Positions 18,770-28,000 of a stretch of DNA of 42,128 bases are shown here, in pieces. Location: NCBI GenBank assembly GCA_018692315.1, contig JABHKC010000186.1:1-42128 (forward strand), in the 5' to 3' direction. The notes under the pieces are model-generated. The model ran no database searches. It was not told where the DNA came from and saw only the letters and a program-made list of their open reading frames with translations. Numbering within the stretch: position 1 is the first letter of the stretch; every line of letters starts with the position of its first letter. The translations under genes were made by a program, and so were the position numbers. The DNA is from Bacteroidota bacterium. Its GTDB lineage: Bacteria > Bacteroidota > Bacteroidia > Bacteroidales > JABHKC01.

Positions 18770-20686
18770 TCAATTATCAAGGTGTTTTGCCAAAAATTTC
18801 TCCATTGCTTCGTAAAATTCGAACTTATTTTCTTCATTTCTAAAACCATGGCCTTCGTTATCTTTAACTAAATATTCTACTTCTACACCTCGTTTTTGCA
18901 TAGCTTCAACAATTTGGTCAGACTCGTTAATATTTACACGCGGATCGTTTGCACCTTGAGCAATGAACAAAGGAGCAACAATCTTATCGACATGAAAAAC
19001 AGGCGATGTAGCTCTAAGTGCAATACTGTCTTCTTCAAGATCGCCAACCATTTCGTACATCATTTCAAGGTACGGTTTCCAATATGGCGGAATGCTTTTC
19101 ATGAAGGTAAATAAGTTTGAAACTCCAACATAATCAACTCCTGCTGCATAAAGTTCAGGTGTGAATGCCAAACCTGCAAGTGTGGCATAGCCTCCGTAGC
19201 TTCCTCCGTAAATTGCAACTTTTTCTTTGTCGGCATATCCTTTTTCTATTAACCAATGAACGCCATCAGTTATATCGTCTTGCATGGTTTTTCCCCACTG
19301 CTTAAATGAGCATGTCCAAAATTCTTTACCATAACCGGTTGAACCTCTAAAGTTCATCTGTAACACTGCATATCCCCTATTTGCAAGAAACTGAGTTTCA
19401 GGATTAAAACCCCAACCATCTCTTGCCCAAGGTCCTCCATGAGGATTAATTACTACCGGCAAATTTTTGTGTTCTACACCTTTTGGGAGTGTTAAATATC
19501 CATGAATTGTAAGACCGTCTCTCGATTTATATTTAATTGGCTTGACTGTAGCCATTTCGCTTTCGTCTATCCACGGACTCACGTCTGCAATTTTGTTTAA
19601 TTTATCAGTCTCTTTATCATAAATATAATATGCACCCAAAGAACGATCGCTATAGGTTCTAACTATAAGTTTATTTTCATCTTTGGTTATTCCTGTAATT
19701 CCGATTTCGTAGTCGCCCAAATCTCTATTTAACCTATCAGTAATATTTTTTGTTTCCTTATCGAAAAAATGGCGTTCTCTTTTCCAGGACGTGAATGAGG
19801 CTGAAGTCAGAACTTTTCTTTTCTTAGAATAATATACCGAACTTACATCAAAATCTTTGTTTTCGTATAATACTTCAATTTCTTTCCCATTCTCGATATC
19901 GAATTTTACAACAGCCAGTTTATCTCTTCCAAGATTCGAAATTGCATAAACATCTTTATTGTCGAAAGTAAAAAATGCTACACTTACAGACTCTTTAAAA
20001 TCAGTTGTTAGTACAGTTTTAAATTCATCTTTTTCTGTTATTCTATACAAAAGGCTTGTCTGTATTCCATCGGTTACAGTTGCTATTCTCAATCTGCCTT
20101 CGTGGTCGGTTTGCCATCCTGTAATATTTCCCGGATTCTCGTACAACATTGTTAATTCTCCGGTTTCAATATTCAAGCGATATGGGTCAAATATTTGCTT
20201 GTCTCTTTTGTTAAGCCCTACAATTACTTCGTTTGGAATATCTTCCAAATCGTCAATTATTTGTGTATTTACTTTTTCAAAATCTGTAAGTGCTTTTGGA
20301 TTGGTTCCATCAATATTCACACCAAGTAATTTGTAATTTTCATCACCGCCTATATCTTTTAGATACAAAATTCGGTTGTTGTTCGCCCAGAAATATCCTG
20401 CAATATCTCTTTCTGTGTCTTTCGTAAGTTGAATTACTTCTTCTTTTCCAATTTCCTGAATAAAAATATTCATTCGCTGCTCATAAGGAGCCATATATGA
20501 ATAATATAATCCATTCGGCGAAATTTGATAAGAAGTTTTGTCGGGATTCTTAAAAAAATCCTTCAGAGGGATTGTTTGTGCCTTCATACTTTTTTCTTTG
20601 TTTTTTTTAGGCTGTTCACCGCAGCCAGTCAGCATCAGGGAAGCCCCGAGAATGCTAAACATCAATAAATAAACTCTAATTTTCAT
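18770..20686 (-). CDS. S9 family (prolyl oligopeptidase-type) peptidase lipoprotein
   Basis: The ATG at 20686 starts a lipoprotein signal with lipobox LTGC (Cys22). The in-frame ATG at 20734 lies upstream of the predicted transcription start and is rejected. The 638-residue protein has an N-terminal beta-propeller with WD40/PD40-like strands (about 50-380) and a C-terminal alpha/beta hydrolase. The nucleophile is Ser in GGSYGGYA (about 494), with Asp in ANDPRVN (about 580) and His in EGHGF (about 612); the [12 protein letters not shown] oxyanion segment is also present. Such enzymes cut oligopeptides or acyl-peptides. Residues after Cys (GEQPKKNK) are basic rather than acidic, so I place it in the periplasm instead of on the cell surface. 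Monocistronic. Confidence 0.93.
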   Translation of the reverse strand: MKIRVYLLMFSILGASLMLTGCGEQPKKNKEKSMKAQTIPLKDFFKNPDKTSYQISPNGLYYSYMAPYEQRMNIFIQEIGKEEVIQLTKDTERDIAGYFWANNNRILYLKDIGGDENYKLLGVNIDGTNPKALTDFEKVNTQIIDDLEDIPNEVIVGLNKRDKQIFDPYRLNIETGELTMLYENPGNITGWQTDHEGRLRIATVTDGIQTSLLYRITEKDEFKTVLTTDFKESVSVAFFTFDNKDVYAISNLGRDKLAVVKFDIENGKEIEVLYENKDFDVSSVYYSKKRKVLTSASFTSWKRERHFFDKETKNITDRLNRDLGDYEIGITGITKDENKLIVRTYSDRSLGAYYIYDKETDKLNKIADVSPWIDESEMATVKPIKYKSRDGLTIHGYLTLPKGVEHKNLPVVINPHGGPWARDGWGFNPETQFLANRGYAVLQMNFRGSTGYGKEFWTCSFKQWGKTMQDDITDGVHWLIEKGYADKEKVAIYGGSYGGYATLAGLAFTPELYAAGVDYVGVSNLFTFMKSIPPYWKPYLEMMYEMVGDLEEDSIALRATSPVFHVDKIVAPLFIAQGANDPRVNINESDQIVEAMQKRGVEVEYLVKDNEGHGFRNEENKFEFYEAMEKFLAKHLDN

Positions 20687-20713
20687 GATTAAATAATTAA
20701 TGGTTAATAAATG

Positions 20714-20746
20714 CAAAAATATATAAAAATACATATTGTATGCAAA
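20714..20746 (-). promoter_or_regulatory. Promoter for the S9 peptidase gene
   Basis: Reading leftward, TTTG (20746-20743), a 21-base spacer and TATTTTTG (20721-20714) match both Bacteroidota boxes fully. The predicted start near 20707 leaves a leader of about 20 bases and decides for the ATG at 20686. Confidence 0.6.
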
Positions 20747-21098
20747 TTATTTTTATTAAAATATTTTGGTCTATTTTTTTCAATTCCAAAATAGTTATTA
20801 ATCATATTAGAAAGATAATTTTAGTTTTATTAAAAAAGTAAATATCTCTGTAAATTTTTTGATTTGTTTATTTAGAATTTCGTATTTGATACCATTTTTG
20901 GGAACTAATTAGTGTCAAAAACATGCAACTAACAATAACCTTTCTCCATGAAACCCAATAGCTATCGGCAAGCTAATACTCAATAGGGATTATGTAACGC
21001 AAAGATTAAACAAGAATTTTAGGAAACCAATTAAGTTCAGTTTCATCATTCATATTAGTTGTCATATTTCAAATGACAATTCCTAATTGACTTTCATT
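20747..21098. other. Intergenic stretch without a gene
   Basis: It separates the end of the SRPBCC gene from the S9 promoter. It has an imperfect CCAATAGCTATCGG palindrome near 20965 and a weak seven-base inverted repeat TTGTCAT/ATGACAA near 21060-21080, without a T-run. I see no coding potential and no clear terminator. Confidence 0.5.
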
Positions 21099-21605
21099 TC
21101 AGATTGCTTCTTCAAGCCACTCCAATTGTTGCTTTATATAGTAATCTCTTCCTCTAAAAAACAAAAAACTTCTTAAAATTACTTCGTCTATTTCAATTTG
21201 TTCCTGAATTACGAGTTTGCAACCGGTATATATAGGTACGAGAATATAGGTTCTATAACCACTAATTCCATAAATTTTGCTTTTTATTCTTATTGTAATT
21301 CTCTCTTTTGGAATAAGTTCGATAATTTCGTTTGCATAAACTCCACCGTCAGTTGTATATTCTAACCAAAATCTGATTTTGTCTCTATCACTTTCAAGTA
21401 TTTCAATCCCATTTAAATCTTGTCTCCAACTGCTGGAATTATCAATATCATAGATAATATCCCACATACTTTCGACAGAGATGCTGAACTCCTTTTGCAC
21501 TTCACCTTCATAGCTGGGTGATGCAATAAATCCTATGGAAATGAAAATCAAATAAAAAAAAGCGAGAATGCTGATTGCTCCAATAATAAATTTCATAATT
21601 CGCAT
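21099..21605 (-). CDS. Membrane-anchored SRPBCC (START-like) domain protein
   Basis: The product has 168 residues. Residues about 4-28 are a single hydrophobic helix (KFIIGAISILAFFYLIFISI). The rest follows the polyketide cyclase/dehydrase-like SRPBCC pattern: an opening EFSISVESMWDIIYDIDNSSSW, a central GxVYANEIIELIPKERITIRI strand pair and a final long helix (YYIKQQLEWLEEAI). The fold makes a hydrophobic cavity for small ligands; the ligand cannot be told. It begins 25 bases after the 74-aa gene and probably shares its promoter. A start at the second ATG (21596) is equally possible. Confidence 0.8.
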   Translation of the reverse strand: MRIMKFIIGAISILAFFYLIFISIGFIASPSYEGEVQKEFSISVESMWDIIYDIDNSSSWRQDLNGIEILESDRDKIRFWLEYTTDGGVYANEIIELIPKERITIRIKSKIYGISGYRTYILVPIYTGCKLVIQEQIEIDEVILRSFLFFRGRDYYIKQQLEWLEEAI

Positions 21606-21630
21606 TCAAAATATGGAAAACAATGTACCA

Positions 21631-21855
21631 TTAGGTAGCTCTTCTAAGGCGTACACGACCTTTGTGTCTTGTACTGGAACCTGCTGATTTTGTTAAAAAT
21701 CCATCAATCCATTGCTGAGTATCATCATCATATATCTCTACCTTACAACAATCAGTATGCCATTCTATTTCCATACATTCTGTAAGGTTTGATCTTGAGT
21801 TAGGAAGTGGTTGAGATACATCTTTGTGTTTGTTTTCTCCTGATTTTCCGCACAT
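21631..21855 (-). CDS. Small cysteine-containing hypothetical protein
   Basis: This 74-residue frame has four Cys (positions 2, 27, 36, 37), an acidic middle (VEIYDDDTQQWIDGF) and a very basic C-terminus (STRHKGRVRLRRAT). No signal peptide or membrane segment is present and I recognise no family. Three things support it as a gene: a promoter matching both consensus boxes 66 bases upstream, a position directly ahead of the SRPBCC gene with 25 bases between, and no competing frame. The CC pair and basic tail would allow metal or nucleic-acid binding, but that is speculation. Confidence 0.55.
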   Translation of the reverse strand: MCGKSGENKHKDVSQPLPNSRSNLTECMEIEWHTDCCKVEIYDDDTQQWIDGFLTKSAGSSTRHKGRVRLRRAT

Positions 21856-21896
21856 AATTTTTAATTTTAATTATTACTAATTTTTCTAAAAACTTT

Positions 21897-21913
21897 TATC
21901 CTAATTAAGGATA
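21897..21913 (-). promoter_or_regulatory. Inverted repeat in the leader of the 74-aa gene
   Basis: TATCCT and AGGATA flank AATTA, beginning about eight bases downstream of the predicted transcription start. It could be a repressor site or a small leader hairpin; the position, not any known consensus, is the argument. Confidence 0.3.
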
Positions 21914-21927
21914 GGAATAAAACTTCC

Positions 21928-21960
21928 CAAATATACAGATAAAATCTAAAAAAAAACAAA
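21928..21960 (-). promoter_or_regulatory. Promoter for the 74-aa / SRPBCC unit
   Basis: Reading leftward, TTTG (21960-21957), a 21-base spacer and TATATTTG (21935-21928), full matches to both Bacteroidota boxes. Expected start near 21921, leader about 66 bases. Confidence 0.55.
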
Positions 21961-22003
21961 TTTTATCGTCCATTAAAGATTTGTTTGTAACAAGAAATAA
22001 CAA

Positions 22004-23557
22004 TTAGTCCTCATTTACCTGATGAACAACATCAATTACAGTCCCATCAACCCATTTTATTGCAGCAATAATTTTATCGTTTAATACTGGTTTGGCAGCT
22101 TTTCCACAAATTCGTTCTGCTTCTTCTTTCAATTCCTGAATGGTTTTTATTGGCAAATTGGAATTTTTCGATTTTTCAATCAAATCTTTTCTAAGCGGAT
22201 TTATTGCAATTCCTCGTTCTGTTACAATAACATCAATTAATTCACCTGGCCCACATATGGTAGTTACTTCGTCCATAATAACAGGAATTCTATCTCTGAA
22301 AAGAGGAATTGGCAGAATTACTGTTTTTGAGAATAGGCAATTTTGCCATCCACCAATTCCGTGTAACATATAACCATCGGAATGAGTTACAACATTTGCA
22401 TTGAAATTTACATCCACTTCTGTTGCACCGAGAACCACAACATCAACTTTCCCTGCAAAGTTTCCTTTTCCATGATAATTGTAACTGGTAAAAGGGCTTG
22501 TCCAGACATGGTTCGAGTTTTCCGCCATTGAGCGAACACCTTCTAAATCAAATGTTTGACCATCTAAAATATAATCAAGCAGTCCTTCTTCAAGCATTTT
22601 TACAAGGTATTTATTGCTACCTCCTCTGGCAAATCGCGCTTTGATATTTTTGGCAATCATAATTTCACGGAAATATTCACCCACAGCAAGAGAAGTCCCT
22701 CCTGCCCCACTCTGAAATGAGAAACCATTTTTGATTATTCCTAGCTCGTCGCAAAATTTTGCAGTCATTTCGGCAAGTAGCAATCTGTCAGGACTTTTTG
22801 TAATAACTGTTGTTCCTGAAACTATTTTTTCCGGTATTCCAACTTTATCAACTTTTACAGTATAGTCAACATAATTTCCCTGTATTTGCCATGGAATGCA
22901 CGGAAATTCAACAAGATTGTCGGTAACCACAACAACTTTGTCGGCATATTGCGAATCGGCCAGAGCAAATCCAAGTAGTCCGCTTGTACTTTTTCCGTAA
23001 AGCCCATTTGCATTACCAAAATTATCGGCACTACCTGCAACAAGTACTGCAATATCAATTTTTACATCGCCGTCCTGCACAGCCTGATATCTTCCGCCAT
23101 GCGAACGCAAAACTGCTGTCCCTTTCATTTTTCCCTGCGAGGCAAAACGCCCGAGAGCACCGTTCATACTGCCTTCAATTCTGTTTATTGTTCCATCTTT
23201 GAGATATTTTATTAGATCCGAATGACAAGGAAAACTTGCAGACGGAAACCATCTCAAATTTTTAATACCTAATTCGTGGGCTATATCAAATACCTGATTT
23301 GCAATAAGGTCGCCATTTCTAAAATGATGATGTGTAGAAATTGTCATTCCATCGCACAAACCAGATTTAATGAGAGCCTCTTTTAGTGTATCAACCAGTT
23401 TATTTCCATCGTTTGGGAAATTGGCGCAGGTCGAAATTTTTGGTGCATGTATTTTTGCTTCAGGAATATATTTTCCAACTCCCTGAAAAGGTACAACTTT
23501 TTCGCCATTAACTTCAGTAGGAACTAATCTGCCTACACTATTTTTAACTAAGTTCAT
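22004..23557 (-). CDS. citF: Citrate lyase alpha subunit (citrate:acyl-carrier-protein transferase)
   Basis: It exchanges the acetyl group on the acyl-carrier subunit for citrate, the first half of citrate cleavage to acetate and oxaloacetate. I start at ATG 23557 (MNLVKNSVGRLVPTEVNGEK), giving 517 residues, the usual CitF length; the longer frame to 23611 would overlap the upstream gene. Family segments include STHHHFRNGD, FPSASFPCHSDL, LRSHGGRYQAVQDGD, FSFQSGAGGTSLAV and VVTHSDGYMLHGIGGWQN. It follows the fused citD-citE gene after 38 bases, which contain a duplicated 14-base unit. Ligase (CitC) and prosthetic-group genes (CitX, CitG) are not in this window. Confidence 0.95.
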   Translation of the reverse strand: MNLVKNSVGRLVPTEVNGEKVVPFQGVGKYIPEAKIHAPKISTCANFPNDGNKLVDTLKEALIKSGLCDGMTISTHHHFRNGDLIANQVFDIAHELGIKNLRWFPSASFPCHSDLIKYLKDGTINRIEGSMNGALGRFASQGKMKGTAVLRSHGGRYQAVQDGDVKIDIAVLVAGSADNFGNANGLYGKSTSGLLGFALADSQYADKVVVVTDNLVEFPCIPWQIQGNYVDYTVKVDKVGIPEKIVSGTTVITKSPDRLLLAEMTAKFCDELGIIKNGFSFQSGAGGTSLAVGEYFREIMIAKNIKARFARGGSNKYLVKMLEEGLLDYILDGQTFDLEGVRSMAENSNHVWTSPFTSYNYHGKGNFAGKVDVVVLGATEVDVNFNANVVTHSDGYMLHGIGGWQNCLFSKTVILPIPLFRDRIPVIMDEVTTICGPGELIDVIVTERGIAINPLRKDLIEKSKNSNLPIKTIQELKEEAERICGKAAKPVLNDKIIAAIKWVDGTVIDVVHQVNED

Positions 23558-23565
23558 TTTATTTA

Positions 23566-23593
23566 AATTTGTAAACTGTAATTTGTAAACTGT
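23566..23593. repeat. 14-bp tandem duplication between citDE and citF
   Basis: The unit AATTTGTAAACTGT occurs twice head to tail (23566-23579 and 23580-23593) and fills most of the gap between the two citrate lyase genes, just upstream of the citF start. It could change spacing and coupling of the two frames. Similar AT-rich short repeats are common in intergenic DNA of this group. Confidence 0.7.
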
Positions 23594-23595
23594 AA

Positions 23596-24780
23596 TTATT
23601 CCTGATTCCAATTTTTAGCTATTAAACCAAGATTTATAGCAAGATTTATAGTTTTTTCGGCTCTCTTAACTACCGGTGGATCAATCATTTTTGTTCCGAG
23701 CGATACAACACCAAGTCCTTTTTTTTCGGCATCAATAAATGCAGCAACAATCCTTTTTGCTTTTACAATTTCATCGGCTTCAGGTGCAAAACTTTCGTGA
23801 ATGATGGAAATCTGACGAGGGTGAATACAACCCATACCTTCGAATCCTAAAGATTTTGAAACTCTTACGTTTTCTCGAAGACCTTCCATATCGCCCACAT
23901 CCGAGTAAACAGAATCAATTGCTTGAATTCCTGCAGCCTTACTCGCATTTACAATTCGGGTTCTTGCATATAAAGATTCGTCTCCTGCTTTTGTGCGTTT
24001 GGTGCCAAGGTCTGCGGTCAGGTCTTCTAAACCTATGGCTAATGCTACAATATTTTTTGAAGCAGTGGCAATTTCGAAGGCTTTTTCTACACCGAGAGCA
24101 CTTTCAATAATTGGCATAAAATACACTTCTTTGTTCAGCAACTTTTCTTCGCATTTGCGCATATAGTCGGCACTTTCGCATTTTGGCACTAGAATGCAAT
24201 TTACATTGTTTTTTACAATTGTATCAATTTCTGATAAACCGGCCTCACCCTGATTGATGCGTACCATACGTTCGGCACCATAGAAATTAACTTGGCGTAA
24301 AGCATTTCGTACTAAAAATCGTGCTTCGGCTTTTTTCAATGGAGCAACAGAATCTTCAAGATCAAGGATAATTCCATTTGGATTGTGAATTCCGGCATTT
24401 ATCATCATGCTTGGCGAATTTCCGGGCAGATACAATCTCGAAAATCTGAATTGGTCTTTTTTCGATTTTGCTTCATTCTCAGGAATCATTTCCAAAAGGT
24501 ACTCTTTCTCCGTTTCAATCAATTGTTTTACAGCCGCTTCTACTCGGGCAGCAATTACAAATGGTAAGGCACCTGTATCTTCAACAGTAAGCAAAGCATT
24601 TTCTATTTCAAAGTACTTTAGAATATCTTTACACAATTGAATTATCGAATCTCCAAAAAGAACCTTTACTTTACTTTTTAGATCGATTTTTATGCCTCCC
24701 GAATTTTTCAATTCCAGACTAACAAAACAATCCGAACGAACCTTTTCGCCTTTGTTTCCTGCACTTGCAATTCTATTCAT
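23596..24780 (-). CDS. citE: Citrate lyase acyl-carrier / beta subunit fusion (CitD-CitE)
   Basis: The product has 394 residues, about 100 more than a normal CitE. Residues about 1-88 follow CitD: an ASAG start, a SD site suited to the phosphoribosyl-dephospho-CoA group (RSDC, near residue 16), VKVLFGDSI, and DTGALPFVIAARVEAA. Residues about 110-390 are the HpcH/HpaI-type beta subunit that splits citryl-carrier to acetyl-carrier plus oxaloacetate: RLYLPGNSPSMM, LDLEDSVAPLKKAEAR, MPIIESALGV, IGLEDLTADLG, GCIHPRQI. The fusion would tie the swinging arm to the lyase in fixed ratio. It is first in a unit with citF and has its own promoter. Which Ser is modified is inferred, because this N-terminus diverges from the enterobacterial one. 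Confidence 0.9.
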   Translation of the reverse strand: MNRIASAGNKGEKVRSDCFVSLELKNSGGIKIDLKSKVKVLFGDSIIQLCKDILKYFEIENALLTVEDTGALPFVIAARVEAAVKQLIETEKEYLLEMIPENEAKSKKDQFRFSRLYLPGNSPSMMINAGIHNPNGIILDLEDSVAPLKKAEARFLVRNALRQVNFYGAERMVRINQGEAGLSEIDTIVKNNVNCILVPKCESADYMRKCEEKLLNKEVYFMPIIESALGVEKAFEIATASKNIVALAIGLEDLTADLGTKRTKAGDESLYARTRIVNASKAAGIQAIDSVYSDVGDMEGLRENVRVSKSLGFEGMGCIHPRQISIIHESFAPEADEIVKAKRIVAAFIDAEKKGLGVVSLGTKMIDPPVVKRAEKTINLAINLGLIAKNWNQE

Positions 24781-24821
24781 TATATCAATATTTTCAAATA
24801 ATTTAACATTTTTTCAAGCCG

Positions 24822-24854
24822 CAAATATAGAAATATTAAATTGAGATATTCAAG
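24822..24854 (-). promoter_or_regulatory. Promoter for the citrate lyase genes
   Basis: Reading leftward, CTTG (24854-24851; three of four), a 21-base spacer and TATATTTG (24829-24822; full match). Expected start near 24815, leader about 35 bases before ATG 24780. Confidence 0.5.
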
Positions 24855-24879
24855 AGTATTCCTTTCAGAAATAAAAAAA

Positions 24880-24920
24880 ACCTGACAGTTTCAATAACTA
24901 TTGAACCAAAACTGTCAGGT
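24880..24920 (-). terminator. Intrinsic terminator of the 1613-aa gene
   Basis: Perfect 12-base arms ACCTGACAGTTT/AAACTGTCAGGT are separated by 17 bases. Leftward, the stem runs straight into a run of eight T. It lies 86 bases past the stop at 25007 and before the citrate lyase promoter, insulating the two units. Confidence 0.8.
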
Positions 24921-25006
24921 CTGATATTCAGATGTTTAACTTTGGTAAATTTTGTGCGAAATAATTGATTATTATATTAACAAAATCTCACAATTGAAAC
25001 TTGATT

Positions 25007-28000
25007 CTATTCTAAAATCATAATTTTAGTATCAGAAAAGTTCTCAGATTTTAATCTGTAAAAATATACTCCTGATGACAAATTTTTCTTATCAAAAACA
25101 ATCGACTGATTACCGGCAGCATAGCTGTTTGCATCTACAGTTAGAATTTTTTCACCAAGGAGGTTGAATAATTCTATTTCTATAAAAGCCTCTTCGGGAA
25201 TATAAAAACTTATTTCGGTAGTTTCTGAAAATGGATTAGGAGTATTCTGAAATAGTTCAAAGGTTGGAAGTTGTATAGTTGAAAGTTTTTTCACAATCGA
25301 AATTTTATTGGTTTTATAAAATTCATCACCTTCAAGCCAAGTTTCAATTTCGAGAATATCTTCTTCCATCGAATTTTGGGATTCGTTATTCCATATTCTT
25401 ATGATGAATTTTTCATTTTGAATCAATCCATCAATTTCATCAGAAAGTTCATCATTTCCCCAAATAGAAATTGCAAGGTTTTCGCCGATGTAAACTCCTG
25501 CACCAACAAGTTTTCCATTTTGGCTGAAAATACCAATTTCGGAGCCTATTTCAGGCTCCTTGTCCCAAACCTGATTTGGAATCATCAAACTCATATTTGA
25601 GCCAGTGTTTTGTATGTTTTTGAAATGGTATAGTAAAGGAATTTGGATATTCGATTTAGAAAAACTTGTAGTATTTGCCGGATACGTCAAAATATTTGCA
25701 TTAAACATTCTCATTTGATATCCTTGTCCGGGAAGCATATCGCCAATTTGATTTACATACCAGATAGGCCAATAAATTTGTCCGAAATTATCTTTTACCA
25801 GATCAATATCTGAAACTATCGGTTGTATCATAATTTCAATAGGTGCCGGCAATTGTCGCAAATAGGCAATCATATTCCAGCCTGCAGCAAGACTTATTGG
25901 TGTAAGCTCAGGAATAATGATTAATCCTGTAACAACCAAAGTGTCTGTATTGTTCATTTTAACCTGATAGCCTTGGCCCACAATATTGCTTCCTATTTGA
26001 TTGACATTCCATGCAGGCCAGAAAATCTGACCAATATTATTTTTTACAAGTTCAACATTTACAGAAATATCAGCAAATAAACTGTCCATAGTTGCTTCAA
26101 ATGGGACAATATTAGTTGAGAAAATATTCCATCCTATCGGAAGCGGAATTTCCTGACTATAACTTGCTGTAAGGCTTTCTATACCTGAAATTCCATTTGC
26201 AACAAATTCTCCCTGATTCATAAAACCTGTCATATAAGTTGCTATGGCCGGATATTCAATATTATCGGTAGCACTCCAAACTTTCCATTTAAAGGTTTCT
26301 CCAATAGTAAAACCATCTTTTATAGCTGTTTGAGTGTCATTACCCCAAGCTGTGATAGCATTATTTATTCCTTCGTAAATCTGATAACCACCACAAGCCA
26401 ATTCTCCATTGTCATCGGTGTAGAAAACTCCTAGATAATCTCCCACTTGAACAGGATTTCCATTTAATGTAATATTAGCTGATGCCGGAACTAAAATTGA
26501 ATGGTTGATGCCTGTGAGTATAAAATTCCAACCAGGTTCAGGAGTTGCTAATGTGTCAAAAACCTCAATAAAATTTGATTTCAGAATTGTATCAGAGTTA
26601 AAAAAGCTTGAGGCAATTAAAGTAACATCATAAATCCCAGGAGTTTGATATACATGAACCGGATTTTGATTGCTTGAAGTATTACCATCGCCAAAATCCC
26701 AAAGCCAATTAGTTGGATTGCCTGTGGACAAATCGGTAAAACTTACAAGTAATGGTACATCTCCTAAAGTTATACTTGCATCAAAATCGGACAATAATGT
26801 TGATGTCGAATATGGAATTGCAAAAGCTGTATGGCTACTACTGTTTTGAAAATTGCCTACTAAAGTTGTGTTTCCTGTCGTTTTATCGACTAATCTTAAC
26901 TGTGCACCTAAATTACTATTGTTATATGCTGCCATATACAATTCGCCGGAATTATGGTCAAACTCCATATCCTGTGCATAATTGGCATCAAAACCAACAT
27001 GTCCAATTGTTGTTGAAATTCCTGTCTGTGGATCAATGTTGTATAAAGTATCATTTAAATCAAGACTGTATAAATCCCCGTTTAAATCACAGGCAAGGTT
27101 GATAAAACCACCAGCATTTCCAGTTCCAATAAAGCTCGATTGTGCGGTTTGAATATCAATGCTATATAACAAGCCATCAAATGATAAAGCAAAAAGTGTA
27201 TTTGTAGAATAATCATAAGAAATACCAGATATATTTGCCACTGTATAACCAATTGTATCAACAATTTCAGTGAATGGTTCAACTCTGATAAGCTCAGCAG
27301 AATTATATGTTATACCGTACCATGAGTTATTTATCCAGGTACCGGAAGCAATAAAGTCATTTCCACTATAAGTGCCAAAAAAGTACTCAATTTCCGGGTT
27401 GTCCAAGTCGAATAATGAATATTTGAGATTACTATAAACCTGTGCAAATGCAGGCCGTCCTATATGATTTACCTGAACAACTTTATCCAGAACATTATTC
27501 GACTGGCTATTATCATTAGTCAAATCAATTTCAACAGAAAGATTATAAGTATTGGCACTTGATATATCAATTAATTGAGAAAATGTAAAGTTTTGAGTAT
27601 TAAAAGGCAATAGATTAATATACACATTTTCTGTAATTTGTACCCCACCTACTTGATATTTCAAATCTACATACTCTTGAATTGCATTAGTACCAAAATT
27701 TTTAATTGTGATTTCAACTTCTTGGGAAGCACTAAGTAAAACATCTGCATAGATTGAGGCAGGGCTTATGATATCGGCTACTCCGAGGTCCCTCTGAAGA
27801 GGGTCTATTACCGAGAAATTATCTATTGCAAAATCATTTTGCCAAAAATCAATAGCAGAACTAACAATTCCTGAAATTTTGAAATTGATAATACCTGTAA
27901 ATGAAGAGAGATTAATAACTGCATTATACCAGGTGTTACCCTGATTCCCAATTTGCGTCCATAGGGGAGTGTATGTTGATCCACCATTTGTCGAAATCTC

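Noticed and set aside
23558-23611. Longer CitF start at 23611
   Set aside because: It overlaps the end of the CitD-CitE gene and is built from the duplicated 14-bp unit; the ATG at 23557 gives the normal family length.
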